13,571 nt of DNA, from NCBI GenBank assembly GCA_009781575.1, contig WQXW01000015.1, positions 1 through 13,571 on the forward strand, given 5' to 3'. The notes beneath the pieces are model-generated. The model was given only the letters and a program-made list of their open reading frames with translations, was not told the origin of the DNA and did not search any database. How positions within the stretch are numbered: the first letter of the stretch is position 1; every line of letters starts with the position of its first letter. This document shows positions 1-6,296 of the stretch, piece by piece. The position numbers and the translations under genes are program-made. This DNA is from Solirubrobacterales bacterium. Lineage in GTDB: Bacteria; Actinomycetota; Thermoleophilia; Solirubrobacterales; Solirubrobacteraceae.

Positions 1-515
1 CCCGCGATTCCCTCCGCCACGCCATGGCGCAAGAAGGGCCGCATGGCGGTCACAGTGAAGACCGCCACGCCCGCGGTCACGCCCAGCCACAGCGCGATCT
101 CACCCAGCGCGCCCTGCACACCGCCCTGCTGCCCACCGGTGAGCGAGAGCGCGAGCAACACGAGCCCGCTCACCGAGATCGCCGCCCCCACGCGCTCGCG
201 CCGCGTGAGCCGGCGATGACCAAAGCGCGCCGACGCGACCGCCAGGATCCCGATGCCGCCGGCCGCCACGCTCTGCACGAGCGCCAGCTCGGTCAGCGCC
301 AGCGCGAGCACGTACAGGGCGAACCCGGCGATCTCCATGGCAAAGCCCACGAGCCACGCGCGGCTGTTGAGCAACAGTTTGGCCGAGTGCAACGGGCGCC
401 TGAGCGACAGCGCCGGCAACGCCGCCGCCGCTCCGTGCTGGCGCAGATAGGCGAGGCTGACGAGCGTGGTCGACGCCAGCGCAACGATCAGGCCAACGAC
501 AGTGGATACAGGCAA
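1..515 (-). CDS. DMT/NIPA-like multipass membrane transporter, 3' end cut by window edge
   Basis: Reading leftward from a TTG at 515-513, the frame is open to the window edge (about 171 codons). It encodes a hydrophobic multipass protein beginning LPVSTVVGLIVALASTTL. About five membrane segments are visible, separated by short Arg-rich loops such as RFGHRRLTRRERVG. The pattern (AWLVGFAMEIAGFALYVLAL, then ALTELALVQSVAAGGIGIL) resembles the drug/metabolite transporter superfamily and its actinobacterial NIPA-like members. It lacks any motif that would name a substrate. The start is chosen because the upstream GT2 stop codon lies 3 nt before it in the same frame, leaving little else available; there is no strong Shine-Dalgarno, which suggests translational coupling. 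It is the last visible gene of a leftward operon, and an envelope or lipid-carrier role is only an inference from that position. The family assignment is moderate; that the frame is coding is fairly sure. Confidence 0.65.
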   Translation of the reverse strand, partial: MPVSTVVGLIVALASTTLVSLAYLRQHGAAAALPALSLRRPLHSAKLLLNSRAWLVGFAMEIAGFALYVLALALTELALVQSVAAGGIGILAVASARFGHRRLTRRERVGAAISVSGLVLLALSLTGGQQGGVQGALGEIALWLGVTAGVAVFTVTAMRPFLRHGVAEGIA

Positions 516-518
516 CGA

Positions 519-1964
519 CTACGCGCGCGCGTGGGGCTCCGGCAGCGGCACCTCCGGAGCCTGTTCCAGCCCCCGCCGGGTCATCGCGCCCCAGTCGTGC
601 CGTCGCCGCAGCAGGTCGACAAAGCCCATGCACCGGAAGTAGGCGGTCATCTGGGTGTAACCGACGCTCTCCGCCACCGCGTACACCACGAGGCGCGCCA
701 TGTCGGGGCCGCGCTCGTAGCGGCGATCCGCGTACTCCTCCAGCAGCAGCGCGGAGATCGAGATGACCACCGCCAGCAGCACCGACACCGCCAGAAAGAG
801 CACGAAGAAGGTCACCGACAGCGCCCCGATCAGCCACGCGACCAGCACCACGGGGATCCCGAGCGCCTCGATCACCGCTCCCAGCAGCTCGAAGAAGAGG
901 AAGTACGGCAGTGTGAAGAGGCCGAACGCGCCCGCGCGGGGGTTGAAGATCTGTGAGCGGTGTCGCCAGAGGGTCTCGCCGAGGCCGCGCTGCCAGCGCC
1001 GGCGCTGTCGTGACAGCGTCTTCACGTCCGACGGCGCCTCGGTCCAGCAGACGGGGTTGGGAATGAACCGGATCCGAAAGCGCTCGCCACCGTGGCGCAG
1101 GTAGCGCTGGAGCCGCGCCACCAGCTCCGCGTCCTCGCCCACGGTGCCGTGCTCGTAGCCCCCCACCGCCTCGACCAGCTCGCGCTTGAACAGGCCGAAC
1201 GCTCCCGAGATGATCAACACCGCGTTGATACTGTCAAAGCCCAGCCGCCCGATCAGGAACGCGCGGAAGTACTCGAGAATCTGAAAGCGCGCGATGTGGC
1301 CGCGCGGCAGGCGGAAGTCCACCATCCTGCCGCTCTCGATCACCGCGCCGTTCACCACTCTGACGATGCCCCCCGCCGCCACGACCAGCTCGGGGTCGTC
1401 CACGAAGGGGACGATGATCCGCAGCAGCGAGTCCTGCTCGAGCACCGCGTCCGCGTCGATCGCGCAGAAGTGCGCGTGTGCCGAGGCGTTGATGCCCGCG
1501 TTCAGCGCGTCCGCCTTGCCGCCGTTCTCCTTGTCCAGCACCCAGAGATTCGGGTGCGTTCGCGACACGAACGCGCCGCGCACGGGGGCCGTGGGAATGC
1601 GGGTGCGCAACGCCTCGCGCACCGGCACGAGCTCGAACGCCTCGCGCAGCACTTCGATCGTGCGATCGGTCGAACCGTCGTTCACCACGATCACCTCGTG
1701 GCGCGGATAGCGGAGGTCCAGCAGCGAGTGCACCGACCCCACCACGCCCGCCTCCTCGTTGTACGCCGGCAGGAGGATCGACACCGGCGGAGTGAACGGT
1801 GAGGAGTAGATCTCATCCAGTGGCGAGAACGTCCGCGCGTGACGACCCGCGGCGAGCCTCTTCCAGGCGACCAGTGTGAGCGCGATCTGACAGAGGCCGT
1901 ACACCGCGAAGTAGGCGAACGCCAGCCACGAGAAAACCCACAGGATCGCTTCGACCACGCTCAC
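519..1964 (-). CDS. Processive-type GT2 family membrane glycosyltransferase
   Basis: This 481-aa inner-membrane glycosyltransferase probably uses a nucleotide sugar to build or extend an envelope or extracellular polysaccharide. An N-terminal membrane segment (about residues 6-33) precedes a GT-A domain. The domain shows VSILLPAYNE (61-70), the DGSTD nucleotide-binding motif (96-100), a DAD metal site (170-172), GED (276-278) as the probable catalytic-base region, and QRRRW (320-324). The last of these is the Q-x-x-R-W signature of processive enzymes such as PgaC/IcaA, hyaluronan and cellulose synthases. Two to four further membrane helices lie at about 345-408. Length and layout match the PgaC-like group. 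The start is a GTG overlapping the HEAT gene's stop in a GTGA junction, so translation of the two is probably coupled. The polymer made cannot be told from the sequence. Confidence 0.9.
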   Translation of the reverse strand: MSVVEAILWVFSWLAFAYFAVYGLCQIALTLVAWKRLAAGRHARTFSPLDEIYSSPFTPPVSILLPAYNEEAGVVGSVHSLLDLRYPRHEVIVVNDGSTDRTIEVLREAFELVPVREALRTRIPTAPVRGAFVSRTHPNLWVLDKENGGKADALNAGINASAHAHFCAIDADAVLEQDSLLRIIVPFVDDPELVVAAGGIVRVVNGAVIESGRMVDFRLPRGHIARFQILEYFRAFLIGRLGFDSINAVLIISGAFGLFKRELVEAVGGYEHGTVGEDAELVARLQRYLRHGGERFRIRFIPNPVCWTEAPSDVKTLSRQRRRWQRGLGETLWRHRSQIFNPRAGAFGLFTLPYFLFFELLGAVIEALGIPVVLVAWLIGALSVTFFVLFLAVSVLLAVVISISALLLEEYADRRYERGPDMARLVVYAVAESVGYTQMTAYFRCMGFVDLLRRRHDWGAMTRRGLEQAPEVPLPEPHARA

Positions 1965-2968
1965 AGCGCGCTCAGATCCGCCGCCTCGTGCAGGTGCGGT
2001 CCCGCGTCCTCCTCCTCCGCCGCCTCCGCCAGCGCCTTCGGCGAGATCCGCGCCACCGCCTGTGCCGCCGCGCGCGCCGGGCGGAACGCGTCGGTGCGCG
2101 CCATCTGGAGCAGCCGCGGCAGCGCCTCACGTGAGCCGATCACCCCCAGCGCGGTCGCCGCGCCCGCGCGCACGAAGTGAATGCGGTCCTCCAGCGCCGA
2201 TCGCAGCGCTCCCTCCGCCGGCGGCCCGCCGATTCGTGTGAGCGTCTCCGCGGCGGTGGCGCGCACTTCCGCCGACGGATCCCCCAGGCAATCGACGGCC
2301 AACGACGAGCCCCCCGAGTCGCCCACCAGCCCCAGCAGCGCGATCGCGGTGGCGCGCAGTCGGTGGCTGGGGTGTCCGGCGATCACGCGCAGTTCCCCCA
2401 CCGCCGACGGTCCCAGCTCCACGAGCGCCTCGCCCGCGACGCCGTTGGGAACCCGCTCCGACACCAGCGCCTCCACGAGCGGCTTCGCCGCCTCCACAAC
2501 CTCGAGCCGCCCGAGACTGCGCGCCGCCGCGCCCCGCACCACGCGCCTGCGGTCCTCGAGCGCCGCCAGCAGCGCCGGCGCCGCCTCCTCGCAGCCCATG
2601 TCCCCCAGCCGATACGCCGCCGCCGCTCGCCGCCACGTGCGCCACGAACCCAGCTCGTGCAGCGAGCGCGCCAGCGCGTCACTGCCCCGGAAGTACTCCG
2701 CCACGCGGCCGCTCGCCTCGCCGGTGAGCTGGCGCGAGTACCGCCCCAGCACCTCCGCCAGCACCGCCTGGTCGCCGGTTGGCAGCGCCGGCCGCTCGCG
2801 CCCCTCCCCCTCGAGCAGCTCAATTGCGATCGGGCGCACACGGCGCACCGCCGCCGCGTATCGGCGCGCGCGCCGCTCCAGCACCACGCGGCGAATCGCG
2901 AGCTCGATCAACAGGACGAGCGCAACAGCGACGAACGCAAGCGCGGTGATCGCCAGCGCCGAGGTCAT
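1961..2968 (-). CDS. Membrane-anchored HEAT-repeat protein
   Basis: This 335-aa protein has one N-terminal membrane helix (about residues 4-26) followed by a basic Arg-rich stretch, which predicts a cytoplasmic body. From about residue 105 to 310 it is built of Ala/Leu-rich helical repeats typical of HEAT/PBS-lyase-like repeats. Examples are AAPALLAALEDRRRVVRGAA, AVDCLGDPSAEVRATAAETL and ALEDRIHFVRAGAATALGVI. Such repeats are protein-binding scaffolds; no catalytic motif is seen. The 4-nt overlap with the GT2 gene suggests it partners that glycosyltransferase, and it also follows the receiver gene. The ATG at 2968 is the first start available, because an in-frame TGA lies two codons upstream. 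That start sits in the last unit of a tandem repeat array. The scaffold or regulator role is an inference from fold and neighbours. Confidence 0.85.
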   Translation of the reverse strand: MTSALAITALAFVAVALVLLIELAIRRVVLERRARRYAAAVRRVRPIAIELLEGEGRERPALPTGDQAVLAEVLGRYSRQLTGEASGRVAEYFRGSDALARSLHELGSWRTWRRAAAAYRLGDMGCEEAAPALLAALEDRRRVVRGAAARSLGRLEVVEAAKPLVEALVSERVPNGVAGEALVELGPSAVGELRVIAGHPSHRLRATAIALLGLVGDSGGSSLAVDCLGDPSAEVRATAAETLTRIGGPPAEGALRSALEDRIHFVRAGAATALGVIGSREALPRLLQMARTDAFRPARAAAQAVARISPKALAEAAEEEDAGPHLHEAADLSAL

Positions 2969-3106
2969 CGCTCACCGGGGCCGGCGCTCATCGGGGACCG
3001 CCGCTCATCGGGACCGCTCATCGGGACCGCCGCTCATCGGGGGCCACCGCTCATCGGGGGCCGCGCATCGGGGGGCGCCGCTCATCGGGGGCCGGCGCTC
3101 ATCGGC
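2964..3106. repeat. Irregular tandem array of GCTCATCGGG units before the HEAT gene
   Basis: About eight to ten copies of a short unit, core GCTCATCGGGG on the plus strand, fill the gap between the receiver stop and the HEAT gene start. Spacing is 13-17 bp and linkers are GC-rich (ACCGCC, GCCACC, GCCGGC). Variant units are CTCACCGGGG (from 2971), the start-codon unit TCATCGCT (2964) and GCGCATCGGGG (3063). Read in the direction of transcription the unit is CCCCGATGAGC, so nearly every unit carries an ATG. No reading frame continues through it into the HEAT gene, because TGA codons intervene. It looks like a local expansion by slippage of the start region. A direct-repeat binding site is also possible. 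Confidence 0.85.
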
Positions 3107-3114
3107 CCGACCCA

Positions 3115-3507
3115 TCACCGGCGGCCGAGTATGGCCTGCACCCGCGCGCGCAGCTCCTGCGGGCTGAAGGGCTTGCGGATGTAGTCGTCCGCCCCGGCGT
3201 CGAAGCCGCGCTGGATGTCGGCCTCCTGGGTGCGCGCGGTGAGCAGGATGATGGGCATCCTGCTCGTCGTGTCCTCCGCGCGCAGCCGTCGGGTCAGCTC
3301 GAAACCGTCCATCTTCGGCATCATCACGTCGAGCACCGCGAGATCCGGTTGCGAGCTGCGCGCGACCTCGAGCGCCTGCTCGCCGTCGTGCGCCTGCAAC
3401 ACCGTGTACCCCGAGTGCTCGAGGCGGAACACGATCAGCTCGAGGATGTCCTCCTCGTCGTCCGCGGCGAGCACCACCGGCTGCTCCCTCTCGGCGCGGC
3501 TGTTCAT
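3115..3507 (-). CDS. Stand-alone CheY-like response regulator receiver
   Basis: This 130-aa protein is a bare receiver domain with no DNA-binding or enzymatic output domain. It shows the acidic pair D16/D17 (LAADDEEDI), the phosphoacceptor D60 in DLAVLDVMMPKMDG, T90 in ILLTARTQ and K112 in IRKPFSP. The start ATG shares one base with the kinase stop (TGATG). A strong AGGAGG (3518-3523, minus-strand sense) lies 10 nt upstream, so this start is secure. It is presumably phosphorylated by the kinase encoded just before it. Lacking an output domain, it must act by protein-protein contact or pass phosphate on. The downstream HEAT-repeat protein is an obvious candidate partner, by inference only. Confidence 0.93.
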   Translation of the reverse strand: MNSRAEREQPVVLAADDEEDILELIVFRLEHSGYTVLQAHDGEQALEVARSSQPDLAVLDVMMPKMDGFELTRRLRAEDTTSRMPIILLTARTQEADIQRGFDAGADDYIRKPFSPQELRARVQAILGRR

Positions 3508-5303
3508 CAACCGCTCACCTCCTCGGTGGAATTGTCGGCAGGCGCCGGCTCGCTCGCCAAGGGCAGCTCGACGGTGAGGGTCGTTCCCACGCCCACCGCG
3601 CTGCCCACCGCAATCGTGCCGCCGTGCGCCTCGACGATCGACTTCGTTATCGACAGGCCGAGGCCCGTGCCCTGAATGTTCTGGGCGGTGGACGCGCGGA
3701 AGAAGCGCTCGAACAGCCGCCCGGCCTCGTCCTCGGGAATGCCCACACCGGTGTCCCTCACCTCCAGGCGCGTCGCCTCCTCCGAGGTGGCGATGGTGAC
3801 GAACACATCCCCTCCCTCCGGCGTGAACTTGACCGCGTTCGACAGCAGGTTGTCCACCACCTGCGCGAGCCTCGACGGATCGGCCCACAGCTGCGATGCG
3901 GCGCCCGACACCTCGAGTCGGAGCTCGACGCGCTTCTTCTCCGCCGCCGGGCGGATCGACTCCACGCGTTCGGCCACCAGCTCGCCGAGATCGACCGACG
4001 CGCGCTGCAGGTGAAAGCGATCGCCGTCGAGACGCGACAGGAAGAGGATGTCTTCGATGAGATCCGCCAGCCGGTGGCAGTTGCGATCGACGATCCCCAG
4101 AAAATGCTGCTGCTCGTCGCTGAGCTCGCCCGCCTCCCCGCCCTGCAGGATCTCGAGGTACCCCAGCATCGACGTCAACGGGGTGCGCAGCTCGTGGGAC
4201 ACGCCACTGACAAAGCCGTCCTTCATCTGATCGAGCTTGCGCAACTCCTCGTTGGTGTGCGCCAGCGCCTCCGCGGTCTCCCGTTGAGCCTGGAAGAGCC
4301 GGGCGTGCACGATCGCCATCGCCGCTCGATCCGCCGCCATGCGCAGGAGCTCGACGTCGTCCTCCGTGAACACGCACGGCGACAGCGTGCCCACGTGGAG
4401 CACCCCCACGATGTTGCCCGGCATGAGCAGCGGCACATAACAGAGCGACTCGACCCCCAGCTCGTGCACGATCGGGTTGACCTCGGTGTTGTGCTCCACG
4501 TCCGCCAGCACAACCGGCTTGCCCTCGGTTGCCACCCGGCCGACCAGGCCCTCGCCGACGGGATAGCGAACGCGGCCCACCAGCCTCTCGGTCCCGAGAC
4601 CGTCGCCGGCGCGCACCACGAGCTCTCGCGACTGCTCGTCCACCAGGAACAGGATGCACGTGTCCGCCGCCAGCAGCTTGCGGATCAGCGGCAGCATGAC
4701 CCCCAGCAGGTCATCCAACCCCGTGTGCGCCAGCGCGATGTCGGCCACCATCTGCACGCGTTCCTGGCGGCTGCGAGTCGCCCGCTCGGCCTCGTACAGG
4801 CGAGCGTTCTCGATCGCCACCGCCGCCTGCCCGGCGAGCAGCTTGACCAGCCCCTCGTCCTCCTCGTCGAAGTCCCCGCCGCCCACCTTCTCTGTGAGAT
4901 AGAGGTTGCCGTACGCCACGCCGTGCAAGCGGATCGGCATCCCGAGGAATGTGCGCATCGGCGGGTGGTGGGCCGGAAAACCCACCGCGCGGGGATCCTC
5001 GCCGAGATCGTGCAACCGCAGGCTGCGCGAGTCGGTGATCAACACCCCGAGGATGCCACGGCCGCGCGGGAGGTTGCCGATCGCGGCGCGTGTCTGCTCG
5101 TCGATGCCCGTCGTCACGAAGCGCTCGAGGCCCGTGCCGGTGCGATCGATCACGCCCAGCGCCGCATACCTTGCCTCGGTGAGCCGCGCCGCGGCCTCCA
5201 CGATCCGTTGCAACACCGCGTCCAGCGACAGCTCGGAGGTGATCGCGATGCCGGTCTCCAGCAGTGTCCGCAGACGGTCCGGCTTCTGCGTGGTGATGGA
5301 CAC
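3507..5303 (-). CDS. Two-GAF sensor histidine kinase with DosS-like first GAF domain
   Basis: This 598-aa soluble kinase has GAF1 (about 25-170), GAF2 (about 190-335), HisKA with H370 in SHELRTPL, and HATPase_c with N-box NLLSNAVKFT (485-494), DTGVGI (517-522) and GTGLGL (545-550). GAF1 closely follows the mycobacterial DosS/DosT GAF-A pattern: LPRGRGILG, then HHPPMRTFLGMP, then YGNLYLTEK. H113 and Y135 stand in the positions of DosS His149 (proximal heme ligand) and Tyr171 (distal pocket), with the same spacing of 22. Unlike DosS, which has HisKA_3, the transmitter is of the orthodox HisKA type. The reading frame extends upstream to 5504, but those 67 codons are Arg/Pro-rich and non-conserved in character. 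I therefore choose GTG 5303, just before the family-like start of GAF1. No clear Shine-Dalgarno precedes it. Kinase identity is certain; heme binding is a prediction. Confidence 0.93.
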   Translation of the reverse strand: MSITTQKPDRLRTLLETGIAITSELSLDAVLQRIVEAAARLTEARYAALGVIDRTGTGLERFVTTGIDEQTRAAIGNLPRGRGILGVLITDSRSLRLHDLGEDPRAVGFPAHHPPMRTFLGMPIRLHGVAYGNLYLTEKVGGGDFDEEDEGLVKLLAGQAAVAIENARLYEAERATRSRQERVQMVADIALAHTGLDDLLGVMLPLIRKLLAADTCILFLVDEQSRELVVRAGDGLGTERLVGRVRYPVGEGLVGRVATEGKPVVLADVEHNTEVNPIVHELGVESLCYVPLLMPGNIVGVLHVGTLSPCVFTEDDVELLRMAADRAAMAIVHARLFQAQRETAEALAHTNEELRKLDQMKDGFVSGVSHELRTPLTSMLGYLEILQGGEAGELSDEQQHFLGIVDRNCHRLADLIEDILFLSRLDGDRFHLQRASVDLGELVAERVESIRPAAEKKRVELRLEVSGAASQLWADPSRLAQVVDNLLSNAVKFTPEGGDVFVTIATSEEATRLEVRDTGVGIPEDEAGRLFERFFRASTAQNIQGTGLGLSITKSIVEAHGGTIAVGSAVGVGTTLTVELPLASEPAPADNSTEEVSG

Positions 5304-5304
5304 A

Positions 5305-5326
5305 GGTGGATGGTTGCAGATCCACC
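5305..5326. promoter_or_regulatory. Perfect 7-bp inverted repeat at the kinase start
   Basis: GGTGGAT (5305-5311) and ATCCACC (5320-5326) form perfect arms around an 8-nt loop. They lie directly upstream of the proposed kinase GTG and inside the 182-bp divergent gap to the VOC gene. The position suits an operator, or a hairpin in the kinase 5' leader. No function is shown. The rest of the gap (5327-5485) has an AT-rich TATTTT at 5438-5443 that could be a -10 element for the VOC gene, but no convincing -35 partner. Confidence 0.35.
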
Positions 5327-5485
5327 GTGCGCCCCCCGCGCGGGGAGAACGCTCGACACGATCGCTCCTCCCCGGACCCTCGATCACCGGCCGCGAGGCG
5401 CTGGGGCGTCGGCACGCGCAGCGCGATCGAACTTCCCTATTTTGGGTCGCCCACGTCGGCCATTCAATCCAGGAGGCGACCGCAG

Positions 5486-5875
5486 ATGCCCCACGAGCAC
5501 GCAACCGTCCGCTACTTCGTCGACGACATGGACCCCGCGATCGAGTTCTACTGCCAGCGACTGGGCTTCGAGGAGATCATGCACCCCGCGCCGACGTTCG
5601 CGATGCTGTCGAGAGGCCCACTGCGGCTCGTGCTCAGCGTGCCCGGCGGCGGTCCCGGCGGCGGTGCGCCCATGCCCGACGGCACGCTGCCCGAGCCGGG
5701 AGGGTGGAATCGGTTCCAGCTGGAGGTCGAGAACCTCGAGTCGAGTGTGGCCGACCTCCGCGAGCATGGTGCCCATTTTCGGAACCAGATCGTGACGGGG
5801 GTCGGGGGCAGGCAGATCCTCGTCGAGGACCCCGCCGGAAATCTCGTCGAGCTCTTCGAGTCCACCGCCGGTTGA
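5486..5875 (+). CDS. VOC (glyoxalase/bleomycin-resistance fold) family protein
   Basis: This 129-aa small cytoplasmic protein has the paired beta-alpha-beta-beta-beta modules of the vicinal oxygen chelate fold. The first is VRYFVDDMDPAIEFYCQRLG (8-27) and the second is FQLEVENLESSVADLREHG (77-95), ending GRQILVEDPAGNLVELFE. The ATG is preceded by AGGAGG (5471-5476) nine bases upstream, so the start is secure even though the frame is open further up. By alignment with classic glyoxalases the usual metal-ligand positions appear to hold T7 and R76, with only E122 kept. A metal-dependent lyase or dioxygenase activity is therefore doubtful. Small single-domain VOC proteins of this kind often have no known substrate. 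It diverges from the kinase gene and stands alone. Confidence 0.88.
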   Translation: MPHEHATVRYFVDDMDPAIEFYCQRLGFEEIMHPAPTFAMLSRGPLRLVLSVPGGGPGGGAPMPDGTLPEPGGWNRFQLEVENLESSVADLREHGAHFRNQIVTGVGGRQILVEDPAGNLVELFESTAG

Positions 5876-5888
5876 TCAATGTGATCAA
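5872..5888. promoter_or_regulatory. Perfect inverted repeat TTGATCA-ATG-TGATCAA at the VOC stop
   Basis: Two 7-bp arms, TTGATCA and TGATCAA, flank ATG and span the VOC stop codon (5873-5875). The symmetry suggests a protein-binding site or a short 3' hairpin. There is no U-tract after it, so it is a poor intrinsic terminator. AT-rich arms inside very GC-rich DNA make it stand out. Confidence 0.4.
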
Positions 5889-5934
5889 AGTCCCCGCGCC
5901 CGCTCGGGCCACACGGGGCGCAATGAAAAAAATG

Positions 5935-5948
5935 AAAATGCGCATTTT
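5935..5948. promoter_or_regulatory. 14-bp perfect palindrome AAAATGCGCATTTT
   Basis: A fully self-complementary 14-mer lies in an A-rich patch about 60 nt past the VOC gene and about 150 nt upstream of the predicted promoter of the cell-wall protein. Perfect AT-flanked dyads of this size are typical transcription factor operators. The binding protein is unknown, and the distance from the promoter argues against simple repression there. Confidence 0.35.
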
Positions 5949-5969
5949 GCGGGAATCTGGCCGCACGCT

Positions 5970-6063
5970 GGCCTCGAACACACCTGTCGGCGGCGCCGTT
6001 GGGGGATTCAAAAAGAGGATTCGTTCCGCGCGGAATCAATCCCAAAAACAAAACACCAAACGG
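5970..6063 (+). repeat. 94-bp dispersed intergenic repeat, copy R1
   Basis: This block begins GGCCTCGAACACACCTGTC and ends CAAACGG. It aligns without gaps to 8798-8891, with 81 of 94 positions identical by hand count. Its 3' 68 nt (5996-6063) share the palindromic layout of the other copy: CCGTT ends and an inner stem GGATT-C-GTTCC around GCGC, here with a G-U pair instead of G-C. The outer T/A-rich arm is degenerate on the left side (TTCAAAAAG). It starts 94 nt after the VOC stop codon. No target-site duplication is visible. Confidence 0.85.
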
Positions 6064-6094
6064 CCGTGCCTGCAACGTTCGTTGCACCGGTGGC

Positions 6095-6124
6095 TCGACT
6101 TTCTGCCGCGATTGTCGTTATCTT
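6095..6124 (+). promoter_or_regulatory. Candidate promoter of the riboswitch-controlled gene
   Basis: TCGACT (6095-6100) and TATCTT (6119-6124) each match the housekeeping -35/-10 consensus at four of six positions, with an 18-bp spacer. Transcription would begin near 6131, just before the first riboswitch helix, which is the position expected for the leader promoter. This is prediction from consensus only. Confidence 0.4.
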
Positions 6125-6139
6125 GCACGGGAAATTTTC

Positions 6140-6282
6140 AACGCCGAGTTCTCGCTCCTCGGTAGAGCGAGAACCGGGGGACCCGTTGCGGCCCAGTGTC
6201 GCTGGGGCGAATCGCCGCCAGAGCGCGGCGTAGCGTGATTCGGTCACGCGAGCCCGTCAGCTAACCCCGGAGGCGACAACCG
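6140..6282 (+). ncRNA. Cyclic di-AMP riboswitch (ydaO-yuaA class) in the leader
   Basis: The leader contains the hallmark conserved blocks of the ydaO/c-di-AMP riboswitch in order and at ordinary spacing. They are a 10-bp hairpin GTTCTCGCTC/GAGCGAGAAC (6148-6174), GAACCGGGGGACCC (6171-6184), GGGGCGAATC (6204-6213), a second variable hairpin (about 6214-6250), and AGCCCGTCAGCTAACCCCGG (6251-6270) followed by AGGCGACAACC. In Actinobacteria this class is known to precede genes for peptidoglycan-remodelling proteins, for example rpfA in Streptomyces, and to turn expression off when c-di-AMP binds. The Shine-Dalgarno AAAGGAG follows within a few bases and no U-tract terminator is seen. Control of translation by masking the ribosome site is therefore the likely mechanism here. 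Outer boundaries are approximate. Confidence 0.93.
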
Positions 6283-6296
6283 AAAGGAGCAGACCC

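Larger units (their letters stand above)
5876..6296. other. 421-bp regulatory intergenic region before the cell-wall protein
   Basis: No gene is supported here. In order the region holds the VOC-stop palindrome, an A-rich patch with the 14-bp perfect palindrome AAAATGCGCATTTT (5935-5948), repeat copy R1 (5970-6063), a candidate promoter (6095-6124), the cyclic di-AMP riboswitch (about 6140-6282) and the Shine-Dalgarno AAAGGAG (6283-6289). It is distinctly less GC-rich than the coding DNA around it up to about 6140. A small frame beginning at ATG 5923 and ending at 6165 is open but crosses the repeat and enters the riboswitch, so I do not call it. Confidence 0.75.

Noticed and set aside
2964..3106. 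Possible CRISPR array in the receiver-HEAT gap
   Set aside because: Units are about 10 bp with 3-7 bp linkers, far too short for CRISPR repeats and spacers. There are no cas genes and the linkers are similar to each other.
2177..3184. Plus-strand frames opposite the HEAT gene reading through the tandem array
   Set aside because: The repeated HRG/LIGG peptide comes only from the DNA repeats. The opposite strand carries a convincing HEAT protein with a proper start and overlap.
5304..5504. N-terminal extension of the kinase up to 5504
   Set aside because: The extra 67 residues are Arg/Pro/Ser-rich without a domain and run across the divergent promoter region into the VOC coding start. The family-like sequence begins right after GTG 5303.
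3624..5795. Very long plus-strand open frame (over 700 codons) opposite the histidine kinase
   Set aside because: It is antisense to a kinase with every expected motif. Its product is a His/Arg/Gln-rich stretch with no domain. It is a GC-bias shadow.
5923..6165. Small plus-strand ORF starting MKKMKMRIL
   Set aside because: It has no good ribosome site, crosses repeat R1, and ends inside the first riboswitch hairpin. The peptide after the repeat has no sign of constraint.
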